Assembly (NCBI GenBank): GCA_013339895.1
Contig: JABACO010000001.1
Coordinates: forward strand, 33,027,501-33,091,500
Source of the DNA: Ephydatia muelleri
Lineage: Eukaryota; Porifera; Demospongiae; Spongillida; Spongillidae
DNA length: 64,000 nucleotides
Direction: 5' to 3'
Shown here in pieces: positions 20,210 to 32,649 of this stretch; positions within the stretch are counted from its first letter, which is position 1, and the number at the start of each line of letters is the position of its first letter. The position numbers were made by a program, and so were the translations under genes. The notes under the pieces were generated by a model. It searched no databases and was not told the origin of the DNA. It saw only the letters and a program-made list of their open reading frames with translations.

Positions 20210-21190
20210 TTCGCCACTCAAGCCACAACATCCTTTCTCAGAAGCTCACTCGCTTACATCTTCACTTTCCTTTGTGCAAACCAAATGCACATACATCATG
20301 ACACACGAAGAGGTCGTGGATTTACACACATAATGCATGTGATTGGTCTTTATAAGGATCCAGTTATTTATACTCGGACACCAACTGAAATGTAGGCCTA
20401 CTTAGTACAGATAGTTGTACTCCTCTAGTACAGAATATATTTTGCAATCTCGTATTCTGGTGTGATTATGCCTCGTTGTGCACACGAGAAAAGTAAAAAA
20501 ATATTATACTTACAAAATGTGGATACTGTAGATGTAAATTGCTGCATGAAAAGCATTAAAAGGAATTGTCATTTTATCTGGTGTCTATTTTCAAGTGCTA
20601 CCATTGCTAAAATCTGCCGGTTTGATATTTGTAACACTGATGTGCATGTGGAAGATGGATGGGGTACTCATATTCATTTATCATTTGGTTGGTATTTCAC
20701 AAGTAGAACACACTCCATCTAAAACACAGTCAAAATCTAAACTGTGGAATTATACATAAAGATCTCATTCGTCTATTCACAGTCATTACACTTCTAGGTA
20801 CCTGTACATTCTCATATAATTTAATCCTATATTTTCTTAACAGGCGGAGATGACACCACTTCATATTGCAGCTAATAAAGGAAATGTTGATGTAGTTAAA
20901 ACTCTTCTTGCAAATGGATACAATGTTAATGGAAAGGATCAGGTAATTGTATTGATGCAAATGTGATATGTTAATATCATGCCCAGGACTACAGTGCCAA
21001 ACAAATCACGCTGTGATATCAGAGGCTCATAAGATTTAAAATGTGCAACCATGGTATATGTGTTGTAAAATGGATAAACAAATATTCAGCCAACAATAAA
21101 TCAATTAGCTGTCTGTGCCCATGCCAACCCCTTAATGTACATCAGTGGCAGGGGGTGGGGGGGGGAAGGGGTGTGTGATGGCCCATCACG
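20210..21190 (+). repeat. Duplicated one-exon block, right copy
   Basis: Matches 6180-7440 around ankyrin exon 6, including intronic sequence on both sides. A G-rich tract replaces the last part. Confidence 0.75.
20844..20942 (+). CDS. Ankyrin-repeat exon 6 (type e)
   Basis: A 99-bp phase 0-0 exon, acceptor TTTTCTTAACAG, donor CAG|GTAATT. It encodes AEMTPLHIAANKGNVDVV, then KTLLANGYNVNGKDQ: an intact repeat and the full-length sister of exon 5. Confidence 0.88.
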
Positions 21191-21507
21191 AATCGTTCTA
21201 GTCTCAGTCTCAAAAGCGATGGATGGTCCCTATTTTGCATTGCGCACTATAAAATGAAATACCCAATATTAAATTATACTTATGTTTCTTTAGAAATGCA
21301 CCAGACCTCTCCAGGGATCCTGGAGCATGCCTAGGACCCCCCAAGTGTGATTGTTAGCTCCCTATTGGGGTGCTTCATTAATCATTATTAGGCTATTGTG
21401 CCCTTACACACCTCCTTTATCTAAATTTCTGCATCCACCCCTGACTATACATATTGTGATTATTGTTTTATACATTGATCTTATTGACTGCAATATTTGC
21501 TCAACAG

Positions 21508-21540
21508 ACTTGAGTATACACTATATACTAGTGGCAGGTG
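21508..21540 (+). pseudogene. Ankyrin acceptor relic
   Basis: The intron end used before other ANK exons (GACTGCAATATTTGCTCAACAG) is present, but the following sequence (ACTTGAGTATACAC) has no repeat. This is probably an eroded exon. Confidence 0.45.
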
Positions 21541-21929
21541 AGGCACCTGGTCACTAATCATTCTAGTTTCAGTCCTATAGCGATGGATGGATGGATTACA
21601 ACTCCCTATTTTGTATTTTGTACTATAAAATGTAATATTCATTATCAAAGTATATTTATGTGCTTATGCCCCAGACTTATCCAAGGATCCAGGAGCACAT
21701 GATTAGCTCCCCCCCCCACCCGAGTGTGATGATGTGCCCCCTTGGGGTGCTTCGTTGTCCATTATTAGACTACTATTGTGCCCTTAAAAACCTCCCCCGT
21801 CAACATTCCTGCATCCCCCCCCTGAATATACTTGTACATGATTATTGTTCTATGCAATTCATGGGCTGTATGCTGGTGGTGTGCAGCGATTGTATTTTCA
21901 CTTTATTAACTGAAATATTTGCTCAACAG

Positions 21930-22028
21930 GAGAGGTTGACACCACTTCATTATGCAGCTCGTCAAAGAAATGCTGATGTGGTTAATCTTCTTGTTATGGC
22001 TGGATCCAAGGTTGATGAAAAGGAAACG
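21930..22028 (+). CDS. Ankyrin-repeat exon 7
   Basis: A 99-bp phase 0-0 exon after TTTGCTCAACAG, donor ACG|GTGAGC. It encodes ERLTPLHYAARQRNADVV, then NLLVMAGSKVDEKET. Confidence 0.88.
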
Positions 22029-22659
22029 GTGAGCATGAATTGAAAGCATGAGTTTCAATTGATATGGTGACCAGGACCATTATTTGTACATGTACGACTT
22101 TGATTATTCTATTGTAGTACTAATCCACCATTTTTGTTGCAATTATATTTAATGCCGTCACATTCTAATTTTGCACAATGTATGTGAGTGTGCATCCTGA
22201 ACTGAAGATGCTAATTAATGTTTTTAATGGTGTGATTTACATTCATCAATGATGACACATACTATTGTTGAAACATCCTCCTGATGATAACTTGTGAGCA
22301 GTATCAATAAATATATATATGCATCTATGTGGTACTTCCCTATGTCATATCTACTGCGCTTCGGTATCACTAATGCAGTTCATATCTCTCGGTATATTCA
22401 CATAACTTTTTTGCTATTTTCGAAATTTATAAGTACACATTTGTGATTGTACGCACCTTGCTTGAAATAAATGGTGCTTGCGATGAGGCTGTCTGAGCAC
22501 AATGCAAACCATCTCCTGGACTGTTAATTGTGATTCAAACCATGTTGAATAAATCAACCTCAGTTTATCAATGCAGTATAACATGGAAACTAATTTATGT
22601 AGAATTTGCAGATGGTTGCAACTCCTCCTAACAATTGAGCATCTGGAACAACTCTCATA

Positions 22660-22815
22660 CCAGAGGAGGGTCTGGGGCAACTTTCCAAACCAGTGGAGTG
22701 TCTGGGGCAACTGCACCAACCAGTGGAGTGTCTGAGGCCACTCACCCTACCAGCGGAGTGTCTAGGTCAACACCCCCTGGCAGTGGAACAGCTGGGTTGT
22801 AACTCCCCACAGTGG
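22660..22815 (+). repeat. 30-bp minisatellite
   Basis: About five diverged units of CCAGTGGAGTGTCTGGGGCA plus ten variable bases, period 30. As the period is a multiple of three, the array is open in some frames (for example Thr/Ser/Gly-rich TSGVSGATAP units). No splice sites of the right phase frame it, so I treat it as intronic. Confidence 0.75.
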
Positions 22816-23605
22816 AGTATGTAGTGATTGAAGTTAAATATTATCCTTCCAATTGATAATAAAGTAATATAAATGATTATTTTATGGTTAGACAAATTAT
22901 TTAAATATGTACAGCAAACATGCTTTCTCTATTTTTTTAAACAAAAATATTTATAACTCACAATATAAATATTATTGACATTTCTAGGATAAAGTACATG
23001 TATTAGGACTGCACTTGCCTCAAAGGATTTCTTTTCTAATGACCATTTCTCCTCCAACTAGCTTTCTTGGAATCTGGATTATCATGGTACCACGCTTGTT
23101 GTGCCACATTCATTTAGTTCCAAATTGTCTTAGTAGTTTGCCTATTTTTGAGCCTTTGTACTTCCAAGATCTTTTATGGAGTGGTTCTTGTTGTAAGCTT
23201 TCTGTTATATATGCACTTCCAGAAAACTGTCATGCTTATACAACCTGATAATAATGCCAATCATATGAATAACTGTCATTTAACTTAGTAATATTTTTAG
23301 TACAATTCTGATTATCTCTTAGTGTCTGTGCTAGACAACTTGAAGACCTTTAGAAAGAAAAAAGAAAACCTGTCACATTCTATAGATATTCAACCACCAG
23401 TAAACCTACACACAGAGCTTACCATGTGTATCCTAGGCTCTTGTCAAATATGTATTTAGTGTGCCTGTTTACCACTAGAGAAAGCTCGCTGCAGCTTCTG
23501 GCAATAATGATGTGTTACACTCTCTAACAGTAATAGATAACAGGTCGAATGCAGGCTGTAGCAGGTATTTGTACATTCACCTTAACTGCAATATTTGTTC
23601 AACAG

Positions 23606-23704
23606 ACTGGGTTGATACCACTTCATTATGCTGCTTGGGATGGACATGTGGAAGTGGTTAATGTTCTTGTGAAGGCGGGATCCAAAATTGATGAAAAAAA
23701 TAAT
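23606..23704 (+). CDS. Ankyrin-repeat exon 8
   Basis: A 99-bp phase 0-0 exon after TTTGTTCAACAG, donor AAT|GTAAGC. It encodes TGLIPLHYAAWDGHVEVV, then NVLVKAGSKIDEKNN. Confidence 0.88.
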
Positions 23705-24724
23705 GTAAGCATGATTTGAAATTGATTATTTAAACTCATTGCATGTGACCTGGACTGTTATTTGTGCACGTACATGTATATTACTTCTATTCCACAACAA
23801 CTTTGATTTTGTGTTTGCAGTACTAACCCAACATCCTTGTAGCAATGATATTTATGGACGTTACTTTCAGTTTCCCATTAAAATTTGCGCAATATGTGTA
23901 ACCCCACTCCCCAAACGCGTGAGTGTACATATTGAACTGAAAATCTGCTGAGTGTTTTCATGCTGTAGTTTGCATTCATCATACATATAAATATGCAAAT
24001 ATCTTGGTACTTCCTGATGTCATATCTACTTTGCTTCATTCTCACAAGCATATCTCATTTCTCTCTTTTTGTTTAAGTATTACCAAACTTTTGCAACAAT
24101 ATTACAAAACATAACAAGCACAGAGCTAGAGTCCTATCTATATAGTTATACTATTAATTAGGGAATTAGCATAAAAGAATCACTTCCTCTTTCGTGTACT
24201 ACATGCATAACTATGGATGTAATAACTGTGTATCATTTAGTACAATACAATGTGCTTCAGCTCCCAGATATCTCCTTGAGCTGACACTCCGTCCACTGTT
24301 ACTATGCATGCCTTTACTTTCATGTGCCATCAAGAATGTGTCACTTTGGTTTTGGTCTTGGTCCCAGACCCAGTTAAACTGAAGCAGGGGATGGTTTCCA
24401 ATGCCAGGTTTGTATTGCGAACTGCAAATTGAAACTATCATCATCAAAATATATATGTGTGCAAATATGTTTCTCATTTAGTGTTTTAATAAACTTAAAT
24501 TGGGTTTAGCTCTGAGAGTATGCCCTGGATGCCAGTGTGGTGCTTTGTTGACCATTATTAAGCATGTCTGGCCTTGTGCTCTTACACACCAGCTTTCAAA
24601 ATTCTTTAATCCACCCCTGAGTATACATGTATGTGGTATTCATTCTATGAATTCGTGAGCTGTGTGCAGGCTATATGTAGGTATTTGTACATTCATCTTA
24701 TTAACTGCAATATTTGGTCAACAG

Positions 24725-24823
24725 ACAGGGAAGACACCACTTCATGGGGCAGCTTTTAGAGGAATGAGTGATGCAGTTAACGCTCTTGTGAAGGCTGGAT
24801 CTAACGTTAATGAAACAGATAAC
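24725..24823 (+). CDS. Ankyrin-repeat exon 9
   Basis: A 99-bp phase 0-0 exon after TTTGGTCAACAG, donor AAC|GTAAGC. It encodes TGKTPLHGAAFRGMSDAV, then NALVKAGSNVNETDN. Confidence 0.88.
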
Positions 24824-25059
24824 GTAAGCATGATTTGAAATGTTGAGATTGTATTGTGTAAATTCCATGCATGTGGGATATGTTAATTAATATAATGACC
24901 AGTAGTAAAATGCATGTTTCTGTAACGTGCCGTGTTGAGGTAATTTTAATGATAGTCATCCCGTCAAGGACACATGCACAATACAACAATGATAACATAC
25001 ATAATATTATAGTGTTATGCCACATCTCCCTTTCTTGCGAGGGTAGAGTTTAGTTACAT

Positions 25060-27950
25060 TGATGTGGTGTCAATTACGGCGTCCAACCCACCCTGGGTCA
25101 CCACAGTGTATGGCTGAGGAACCTTTGCGTTACTCGCTACTATGCCAGGGTTGGATTACTCCTATCAGTAGCGATCAGGATCTCCGTCTGATCAGGGATC
25201 TCTGGAAGCGTGGGAACTCTGTGGCGTTTGTCAAAATTGGCTTTTTGATGGATTTGAACTCTTTGTCTAGTTCTTGAAATCGGTGCAAATATGACCATTC
25301 TGGTTTCAGCTGTTCTAGTGTCTGTGGAAGGGTAGTACGCAGTTGTCTTCCCATAGAGTTGAGCAGGTGACAAGCCACACCAAGGTAGCTGTAGAACAGT
25401 AGGTGAGAATGGTCGGTATGGGACCTGATTCACTTTCTCACAGACTGAATAGTTCTCTCAACCTGCCTGTTACTTTGGGGAAATGGGGGCTGCTGGTGGT
25501 ATGCTTAAAGCGATAGGTCACAGCTAATCTTGCAAACTCACCCGATGAGAACTGTGTACCATTGTCACTGCGCACAGTCTCTGGGATACCATGCTTAGAA
25601 AACACTGCTTACAAGACTAACCATGGTAAATTTTTACAATGGATGTTTATGTGCTGAGGGGAGTCAACTGTGTGGTCATGGCAGACTACTTTTCAAGATA
25701 TCCGGAGGTTATCAAGTTCAGGCCGACTACTAGCAGCGGAGTGATTGATGCAGTCAAGGCAGTGTTTTCTAGGCATGGTATCCCAGAGACAATGCGCTGT
25801 GACAATGGTACACAGTTCTCATCGACCATCCATCTTGATAATGCTTCATCACTGCTAGACACACTGGATCTGCTATCTGAGCTTCCACATATTGGTGTAA
25901 CCATCCTCCACCTGGCTGATAGGTTTTTATTGCAAACTTCCATGATAGTGATACATTCTGCTTCTTCTTCAAAGAGCATGTCCGCCTTAGTGATGGGCAT
26001 TGGTGCTCGAGACAGTGTCTGCTGTGCACAAGAATTTACCAGATACATGTTGAATCATGACATCAAAGTTTGCGAGCCTCAGCCAAAATAGAATTTGTGT
26101 CGGTAACGTATCAAGCTGCTTTGATCATAACTGTGACGCTAGCAGCTGTGATATGTTTCTTAGTGGAGCTTATCAGTCAAACAATATGTATAGCAAAACC
26201 TGTCACGTACCAGTGCTCCTTTCTCAATTTGAGCATAACGTTTTTCCATTTCTGACATGGATCAAGAGGCATAGGCATCTGGTTTCCATTCCCCATCACT
26301 TCTCTGTAGCAGTGCCGCTCCCAACCTATGTGATGATGCATGCATCTGCAGTAAGTTTGGTTGGTGCATCTGGGTGTAAAAAGCAAGCACTGTTGGTTTG
26401 CAAAGTTCAGCTTTAACCTTCGCATAGGCTTCTTTTTGAGCACAGCCCCTATTTTTGAGTTTTTCCTCAGGATTTCCCGAAGGGGCTGCGTTGCTTGAGC
26501 TAGTCTGAGTGAAAATTCCCCATTTGGTTCATCATTGCATAAAATCGTCTCAGCTCAGTGATATGATTTGGTGTGCTCAGACGTTGGATGGCTGATGTTT
26601 CCTCTGGGTCTGCTTGGATCTCCCATGTTGGTCAATAAGAAAGAGTAGCTTTCCTTTCTCAAACTCACATTTCTCAAAATTCAGGGTTACCCATTCTGTC
26701 TAATGCTGCTGTGAGTCACACACATCATGCTCCTCTTTATTACTACCAACACCAACACCTCTTGATACCTACGAGAATTTCACTCATCTGCTTCTGAAAA
26801 ACTGCAAATCTCGAAGGGAAGTTTTTGGAAGTACATGTATTAGTGACCAAATGGGTTGATGAACATGGTCAGGAGTTTGGACCTCTCCATCAACGAGATT
26901 TGCCAAAATCCTGAGTTTGCATCAGGTTTGTTCCCCAGTCAAATGTACTAAGGTTTTATCTACCTTGGGAAGAGGGTGTACCTTCCAGCGAACATAATGA
27001 TTCAAGGGTTAGTACACTACACAAATGGGAATTGTTCCACCTTTCGTGGAGCAACTACAAATCTAGCATACCACGGAGTTGGTTTGCCCACTTTTGATTC
27101 TCTGTGACTCTATCTGCTCCTACTCCTGCTTGACCTTGGGACGCAATGGTATGGGAATGCTCCTTGAGGTAAACAAAGCATAGGGCTGTGTCTCTGGTTG
27201 AAGTTGAATGTCATAGGGTTCACCCCATGCTTCCAAGCCCCTGGAATAGTGTAAGGTACTTTTCAAACACAATGAGAGGTGAGGCTTCCTCTGTTTCCTC
27301 TAGCTTTGCCACCTACTTCAGAGCAAGGATGGCTGGCAGTCGCGGTTTTCCGGCCATTCAGCATGTACACTTTCTACTTTGCAGTTTTCACCTGATAAGA
27401 CAGTTCTTCTTCAACCTAGTCAATTTCAACCTGGTCAATTGCCCTTATAGGAATGCATGCAGGACCATACAGGTCTACTTGGGTATCTCTAGTTTGAACC
27501 CTGTAGGAGTTCTGATATTTTGATAGTCATGTCTAAAATTGCTGTAACTTCAGTCCCCAGTATCTATTTCAAAATTTTGAAGTGTCTGTTTCGCTAGTAG
27601 CATTTTTGACAAGCTAAATCTCTGGCAGGGCAAATGTACCACAGATGCCGACCTAACCCGTATTTGATACGTTTTAGGTGTTCTTTTTGGCTTTGCAGGT
27701 GACACACCAAATGGCTTGGTCCTGGTACCTTGGATCACAAGGACATCCATGAAACTATGTTCTCCTCTCCCCTTTGTGCCTCCTTGAGCACTTGTTGTGT
27801 GATCTCTCTCTCTGCCAGATCATGGTCTTTGCTTTCTATAGAGTGCGGTTGGGATATAGTTGAAGGCTTTCTTAGAGGGCCTGATCTCGAATGCTGATAA
27901 CAAGGCAGTCTCGAATCATTTCGGAGGTGAGCTGTCTGTATGAGCATCGT
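25060..27950 (-). mobile_element. Mag-like Ty3/gypsy element remnant, minus strand, internally inverted
   Basis: On the minus strand, from high to low coordinates: gag (about 27940-27790), protease start with IDTG (27590-27550), reverse transcriptase (about 27180-26560; YPLN-type KVHPLPKVD and KCEFEKGKL motifs), RNase H (about 26440-26100; GAALLQRSDGEWKP, YAQIEKGALV), tether and linker (26060-25830; LSRAPMPITKADML, DPVCLAVMKHYQDGW) and integrase (25610-25090; FSRHGIPETV, SPAQLLYGRQLRTTLP). Many stops and frameshifts. The piece at 25639-25827 is on the opposite strand. The element lies in the intron between ankyrin exons 9 and 10. No LTRs were found at its ends. Confidence 0.75.
25530..25827. 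repeat. Inverted pair of integrase fragments
   Basis: Plus-strand 25757-25827 (AGTGTTTTCTAGGCATGGTA and on) and the reverse complement of about 25530-25612 are nearly the same sequence, both encoding FSRHGIPET and DNGTQFSS. The plus-strand arm continues left into VVMADYFSRYPEVIKF. This is a local inversion with duplicated edges inside the minus-strand element. Confidence 0.75.
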
Positions 27951-28711
27951 TACATAATACAGTTCCGTGATATACTGGCCTCTGTACTCTTTTATTTACT
28001 GGTCACTTTTGTTTAAGCTCGCCCGCTCGAAAATGACACTACGTCTCACGTGGAAATACGCTTCAAGCTTCTCCACCATCCTCTAGTAACATTACCTCTC
28101 AGCATCGGTGATACCAGTAACAAAGAACCATATCTGCCTCCTCACCCATGGAATACAACAGCGTGCTAACCTGTTTAGAGGCGGGCTGTTTATCAAGGGA
28201 CGAGGCGATACAGAACTGTTTGAGCCATCGTTTCTAGTGGCTCCAGTCAATGTATTGCTCCTATACATATACACATATTTGGTACTTCCTGATGTCATAT
28301 CCACTTCACATCATTCATACTGATGCACATCCCATGACTCCCATTTGTTTAAGTTATTAATTTGGGAGGCATCCATTACACAGGCATCACCAGCATTTCA
28401 TACATTTGGCACACAGTTAGCAATATAGAATCGCTGCTTTATAGGATACTACTTGCCTAACTGTGGATATAATAACCATGTATTGTTTAATAAAATAAAA
28501 TGTGCCTCCCCCCCACATTCCACACACACCCTCTTGATTGCGTAAAACCCTAAGTGTACTTAAGTGGTGGAGTGATGGCAGTAAGTGGGATGAAGCTTTC
28601 GGCATTCTAAATTATTGCCTCCACCCATGTATAGATTAATGTTGCACTCCTTTATGACTGTACACAGGTACTTGTACATTTGTCAAATTTGCTGCAATAC
28701 TTTCTTAACAG

Positions 28712-28810
28712 ATGGGGGTAACAGCACTTATTTGTGCAGCTCAAAACGGAAATATTGATGTGCTTAATGCTCTTGTTAAGGCTGGATCCAAAGTTAATGA
28801 AAAAGATGAG
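28712..28810 (+). CDS. Ankyrin-repeat exon 10 (type a)
   Basis: A 99-bp phase 0-0 exon after TTTCTTAACAG, donor GAG|GTAATT. It encodes MGVTALICAAQNGNIDVL, then NALVKAGSKVNEKDE; sister of exon 1. Confidence 0.88.
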
Positions 28811-29228
28811 GTAATTATGTAGGGTTACTCAATTGGATATGTGATATGTTAATGACCAGGACTATGATGCCCTTGTAAGTTGAGACAAAGCATATCACGA
28901 TAGTAATCATATCATTTTGCAACCATGGTGTATGCATGCATACATGTCCATGAAAGTATAATTTGCAACAATGATTTTTTTTCATGCTGGTCTATGCTAT
29001 ACATATCTGTTACCTACATGTGGCTAGCAGGATGGCAAAAATGTATTGAAATATTGTAGAGTGAAATTCATTACAAAATGTTCAGTCAGCAATGACGGAA
29101 TTAACAAATGTGCTGGTCACATACTTTGCCAACCGTTTAATGTGCATCAATGGCAGATCAGGGGTGGGCACTGGGGAAATAACCTCCACCCTCTTGGATC
29201 TGCCGTTTGTCCAATATTTTCTTAACAG

Positions 29229-29327
29229 AAGGGTGCGACACCACTTTATTATGCAGCTGTGCGTGGAGATGTTGATGCGGTTAACACTCTTGTTAGTGCT
29301 GGATCCAACGTTAATGACAGGGATAAG
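29229..29327 (+). CDS. Ankyrin-repeat exon 11 (type b)
   Basis: A 99-bp phase 0-0 exon after TTTTCTTAACAG, donor AAG|GTAATT. It encodes KGATPLYYAAVRGDVDAV, then NTLVSAGSNVNDRDK; sister of exon 2. The preceding intron is shorter than in the first copy. Confidence 0.88.
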
Positions 29328-29708
29328 GTAATTGTATTGTAATTACTCAATGCATATTAACATCATGCCCATGTGATTTGAGAAACAAACTAATCACTAT
29401 CTGATATAAGAGGCCCATAAGATTAAAAATTTGCAACAATGATGTATATGGATGTACATGTTCATCGTATTATGTGTAGCAATGTTTTTTTTTTTTCACG
29501 CTCTGCACCCCTGAGTGGGATGGTATGCCCCCTTAGGTGCTTGCTTGACCATTATTATGCATGACTTGGGCTTTTGTGCGCTTAAGTCCCTCCACCTTCA
29601 AAATTTCTGCGTGAATCCCTGAAGATACATGCACTGTACGTTGTTATTCAGGCTATATGCAGGTACATTTGTACATTCATCTTATTAACTGCGATACTTT
29701 GTCAACAG

Positions 29709-29807
29709 AGTGGAATGACACCACTTCATCGTGCAGCTAGTCAAGGGAATAGTGATGTGGTTAAAACTCTAATTAAGGCTGGATCCAAGGTTGATGAAAA
29801 AGATAAG
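29709..29807 (+). CDS. Ankyrin-repeat exon 12 (type c), GC donor
   Basis: A 99-bp phase 0-0 exon after TTTGTCAACAG, encoding SGMTPLHRAASQGNSDVV, then KTLIKAGSKVDEKDK. The donor AAG|GCAAGC is of the GC class, as in its sister exon 3. Confidence 0.87.
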
Positions 29808-30814
29808 GCAAGCATAATTAGAGAGTGTGAGATTGAATTGTTTAAACTCATGGATGTGTTACGTGTTTAACCGATTAACGCCGGAATATTTTTGTTTAGA
29901 GTTGTCCAAAATCAATTAAATTAGGCAACAGAGGAATGTTAGGTAGCAGGAAGGAGAGTTTCAACAATATCAACTGAAGCCGTGAATGTAAATAACTTCT
30001 AATTAGTTAATTGGCACAGTGTTTCAAGGGTCTGGAAAAATTCTTTGATAACTGTACAAACATCTGTGACGCAGAAATGCGTCTCTCGGCGTTCATCGGT
30101 TTATTAATACAGTGACCAGGACTGTTATTAGTACACAAGCATATGTATTGTTTCTATTGCACTACAACCTTCATTTTGCTTTGCAGCCGACCATTCTTAT
30201 AGCAGATATATTTAATGCCATCAAATTCATCTTACCTATTCATCAATAATGACACTTAGTGATGTTAAACCATCCTGATAATATGTTGGCAGTATTGATG
30301 AATATATTGCACATATACATATGCATCTATGTGATACGTCCCTATGTCATACCTACTTTGCTTCATTCATACTGATGCATATCCCATGGCTCTCATTTTG
30401 TTTTAGTTATTAATTTTTGTGGCGTCTGTTGTGCATTGCCATCACCAACACACCATTCTGTTTGCAATAAAGCTGGCGGCCTTATTGGATACCAATTGCA
30501 TAACTATGGATGTAATAACCATGTATTTTTTAATAAATGCTATACAATGTGCTTACAGTCCCAAGGCTTTATCTCAGCACTCCAGGAATACTCGAGCTGG
30601 GCTCATAGTTCCCAGGCTGCAAGGGCTTGCTCCTTAGGGGCGCTCCATTCATTAGTATTATGCATGTCTTCAGTGTTTTGCCTTTAAAAACCACCGTCCC
30701 TCTCCCCCCTTCAAAATCCCCACATCCGCTCCTGCATATACATGTATGTGGTATACATTCCATGAATTCATGGGATGCATGCATGCAGGTACTTGGCATT
30801 CATCTTATTAACAG

Positions 30815-30913
30815 AATGGATTTACACCACTTGATTATGCAACTTCACGAGGTGATGTTGAAATGGTTAAAGCTCTTGTTGAGGCTAAATCCAAGGTTGA
30901 TGTAAAGGATGAG
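30815..30913 (+). CDS. Ankyrin-repeat exon 13 (type d)
   Basis: A 99-bp phase 0-0 exon after TTATTAACAG, donor GAG|GTAAGC. It encodes NGFTPLDYATSRGDVEMV, then KALVEAKSKVDVKDE; the intact sister of exon 4 and the last ANK repeat. Confidence 0.88.
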
Positions 30914-31039
30914 GTAAGCATTACATCTATCAATACATATTGTGTGACTATCTACTTATAGTATTAGTTTAAAAATTTCCTAGGACATTGGGAATCGTTA
31001 ATACACAATACTAGCATTAATATTCTTTTTCCCCTGCAG

Positions 31040-31070
31040 AATAGCTACCATGAAGTATTGATGAATCCAG
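31040..31070 (+). CDS. Short exon after the ANK stack
   Basis: 31 bp between TTTTTCCCCTGCAG and CAG|GTATTA, phase 0 to 1, encoding NSYHEVLMNP. It converts the phase-0 ANK series to the phase 1 used by the linker and kinase exons, which supports it despite its size. Confidence 0.6.
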
Positions 31071-31563
31071 GTATTATTGTAGTTATCTATATGTTGTTTA
31101 GTATTACTTTATTAACCACCTTGCACAGTGGTGAAAATTGACAAAAATCTGTCAACATATTGTACCCCAAGCTGACAAGATTTTTGAAATAATCATAATG
31201 ATTGGCTACAAATAATGATGGCTGGCAAATGGCTGGCCAAATTGTGCTGCAATGGTACTACATGTACATGAAAGAAATAACTCATTACTAATGAGGAACA
31301 AGTATTACGTATTACATATTGAATTACATGAATAATATCATATACAGGCACCAATGTGGCTCAGTTAACTACACTAACAGAACAGCATTATATGCTGAAG
31401 TTTGCCACGGCACTTTTCCTCATAGGAATAGGCTAAGTTTGCTTGACATTACCAGTCTCACTCCAACTTCAGTCAATGTACCTCCTGCAGGTGGCAGTTC
31501 ATTTTTCCACCATTTCTGTCCAACCACTATAAGCCTTTACATCCATGGGAACACACTCCAACC

Positions 31564-32040
31564 CAAGTTAATTAAACTTTGGACCATTCCTTGCCATCTT
31601 ACAATCTTATTATATCAAGTACATCTTCCTTTTCGCCGCTGAATAGTTATAGATGAATTCTATTATTACACCCGAATAGAACCATGGGCCTTCAATCATC
31701 GATACTAATCATTACATACTTAAACCAAACAAGGTTGATTATAGCAAAATATTGTGGATATGGCAAACCTTGAACCATCAAACATGCATTCCAGGTGAGA
31801 AGGTTATTTTTTGTAATAGTAATTCCCTTCATTTACCAATTGTTTCAAAGATGCACCCACAAGATATACCATTTGTGTAGCCAATTAACTGTAAGAGTCC
31901 CATAAAATTTATCATCAAGCTTTGAAAGAAATTATCTCCCTCCAGTTTCAGACAATTGAAGTATAGGCTGTACAGAGCATCAAATGAGCTACTAAATGTG
32001 TTTCCCCACTTTCCTGTTGATGAATACAGTTGAACACGTG
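31564..32040 (+). repeat. Copy of the Death-exon 3' end and its flank
   Basis: Matches 39676-39975 (CAAGTT.ATTA.ACTTTGGACCATTC, then CCATGGGCCTTCAAT and CCTTGAACCATCAAACATGC). Only the very end of the Death-domain exon is included. No domain is left, and the AATAAA of the other copy is mutated here. Confidence 0.7.
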
Positions 32041-32649
32041 ATAGCTGAATAAAATAGGGTTGGGGAAGATGCTTCCTATTTAGTGACCAGTCGGTGGAGC
32101 GGACATTGGATTTTCAATGCAACAATAGGATTGCAGGCATGCGATGATAAGAACATTTACAGTTCCATTTTATAATCATGTGCTCAACATCTAGGTAGAC
32201 GTATTATCATTAGCTGCCGAGGAACTACCCTGTTACTCCTGAGCAGCGATTAGTTGTAGAAAGTTGTCCCTCTCGTAGGTTCTACAATGTTTAGATACCA
32301 AAAATTAACCAATCAGATTGTGTGAATCATCATCTATTGTCTAACTGCAGTTCTGGATACGTATTATCACACAAGTCTATTGTAGCCAACCAAATCTGCA
32401 TGAAATCAAATGGTGGCTACAGGGAAGTAACTTAGCTGTGCTGCTGCTAATGGTGTAGACTTGTTTGTGGTATTACAAGGGCATGACATTATGATTGTCA
32501 GATTCATGCAGAGAGTAGCTACAGTCATCACTATTCTTACCAGCCAAAGTTCTGATTTTTTCAACACTTCTACTTCTTTAGTTCCTGCAGATTTCCATCT
32601 TGGTATCTCAGTGGGGGCTGTCGGTTTCTTGGAGAATTTCTTTTCAACG

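Larger units (their letters stand above)
28245..30950 (+). repeat. Four-ankyrin-exon block, second copy
   Basis: Exons 10-13 and their introns match the block around exons 1-4 (about 3400-5630), with the same exon order a, b, c, d. The segment before exon 10 also matches 5640-6070. The copies share intronic sequence, splice signals and the GC donor of type c. Confidence 0.8.

Noticed and set aside
25639..26091. 150-codon plus-strand gene
   Set aside because: Its first 63 residues are inverted gypsy integrase, and the rest is antisense to gypsy RNase H/linker on the minus strand.
31319..31642. 107-codon plus-strand frame
   Set aside because: Its end is the duplicated 3' part of the Death exon region in a different frame; the remainder has no similarity or splice support.
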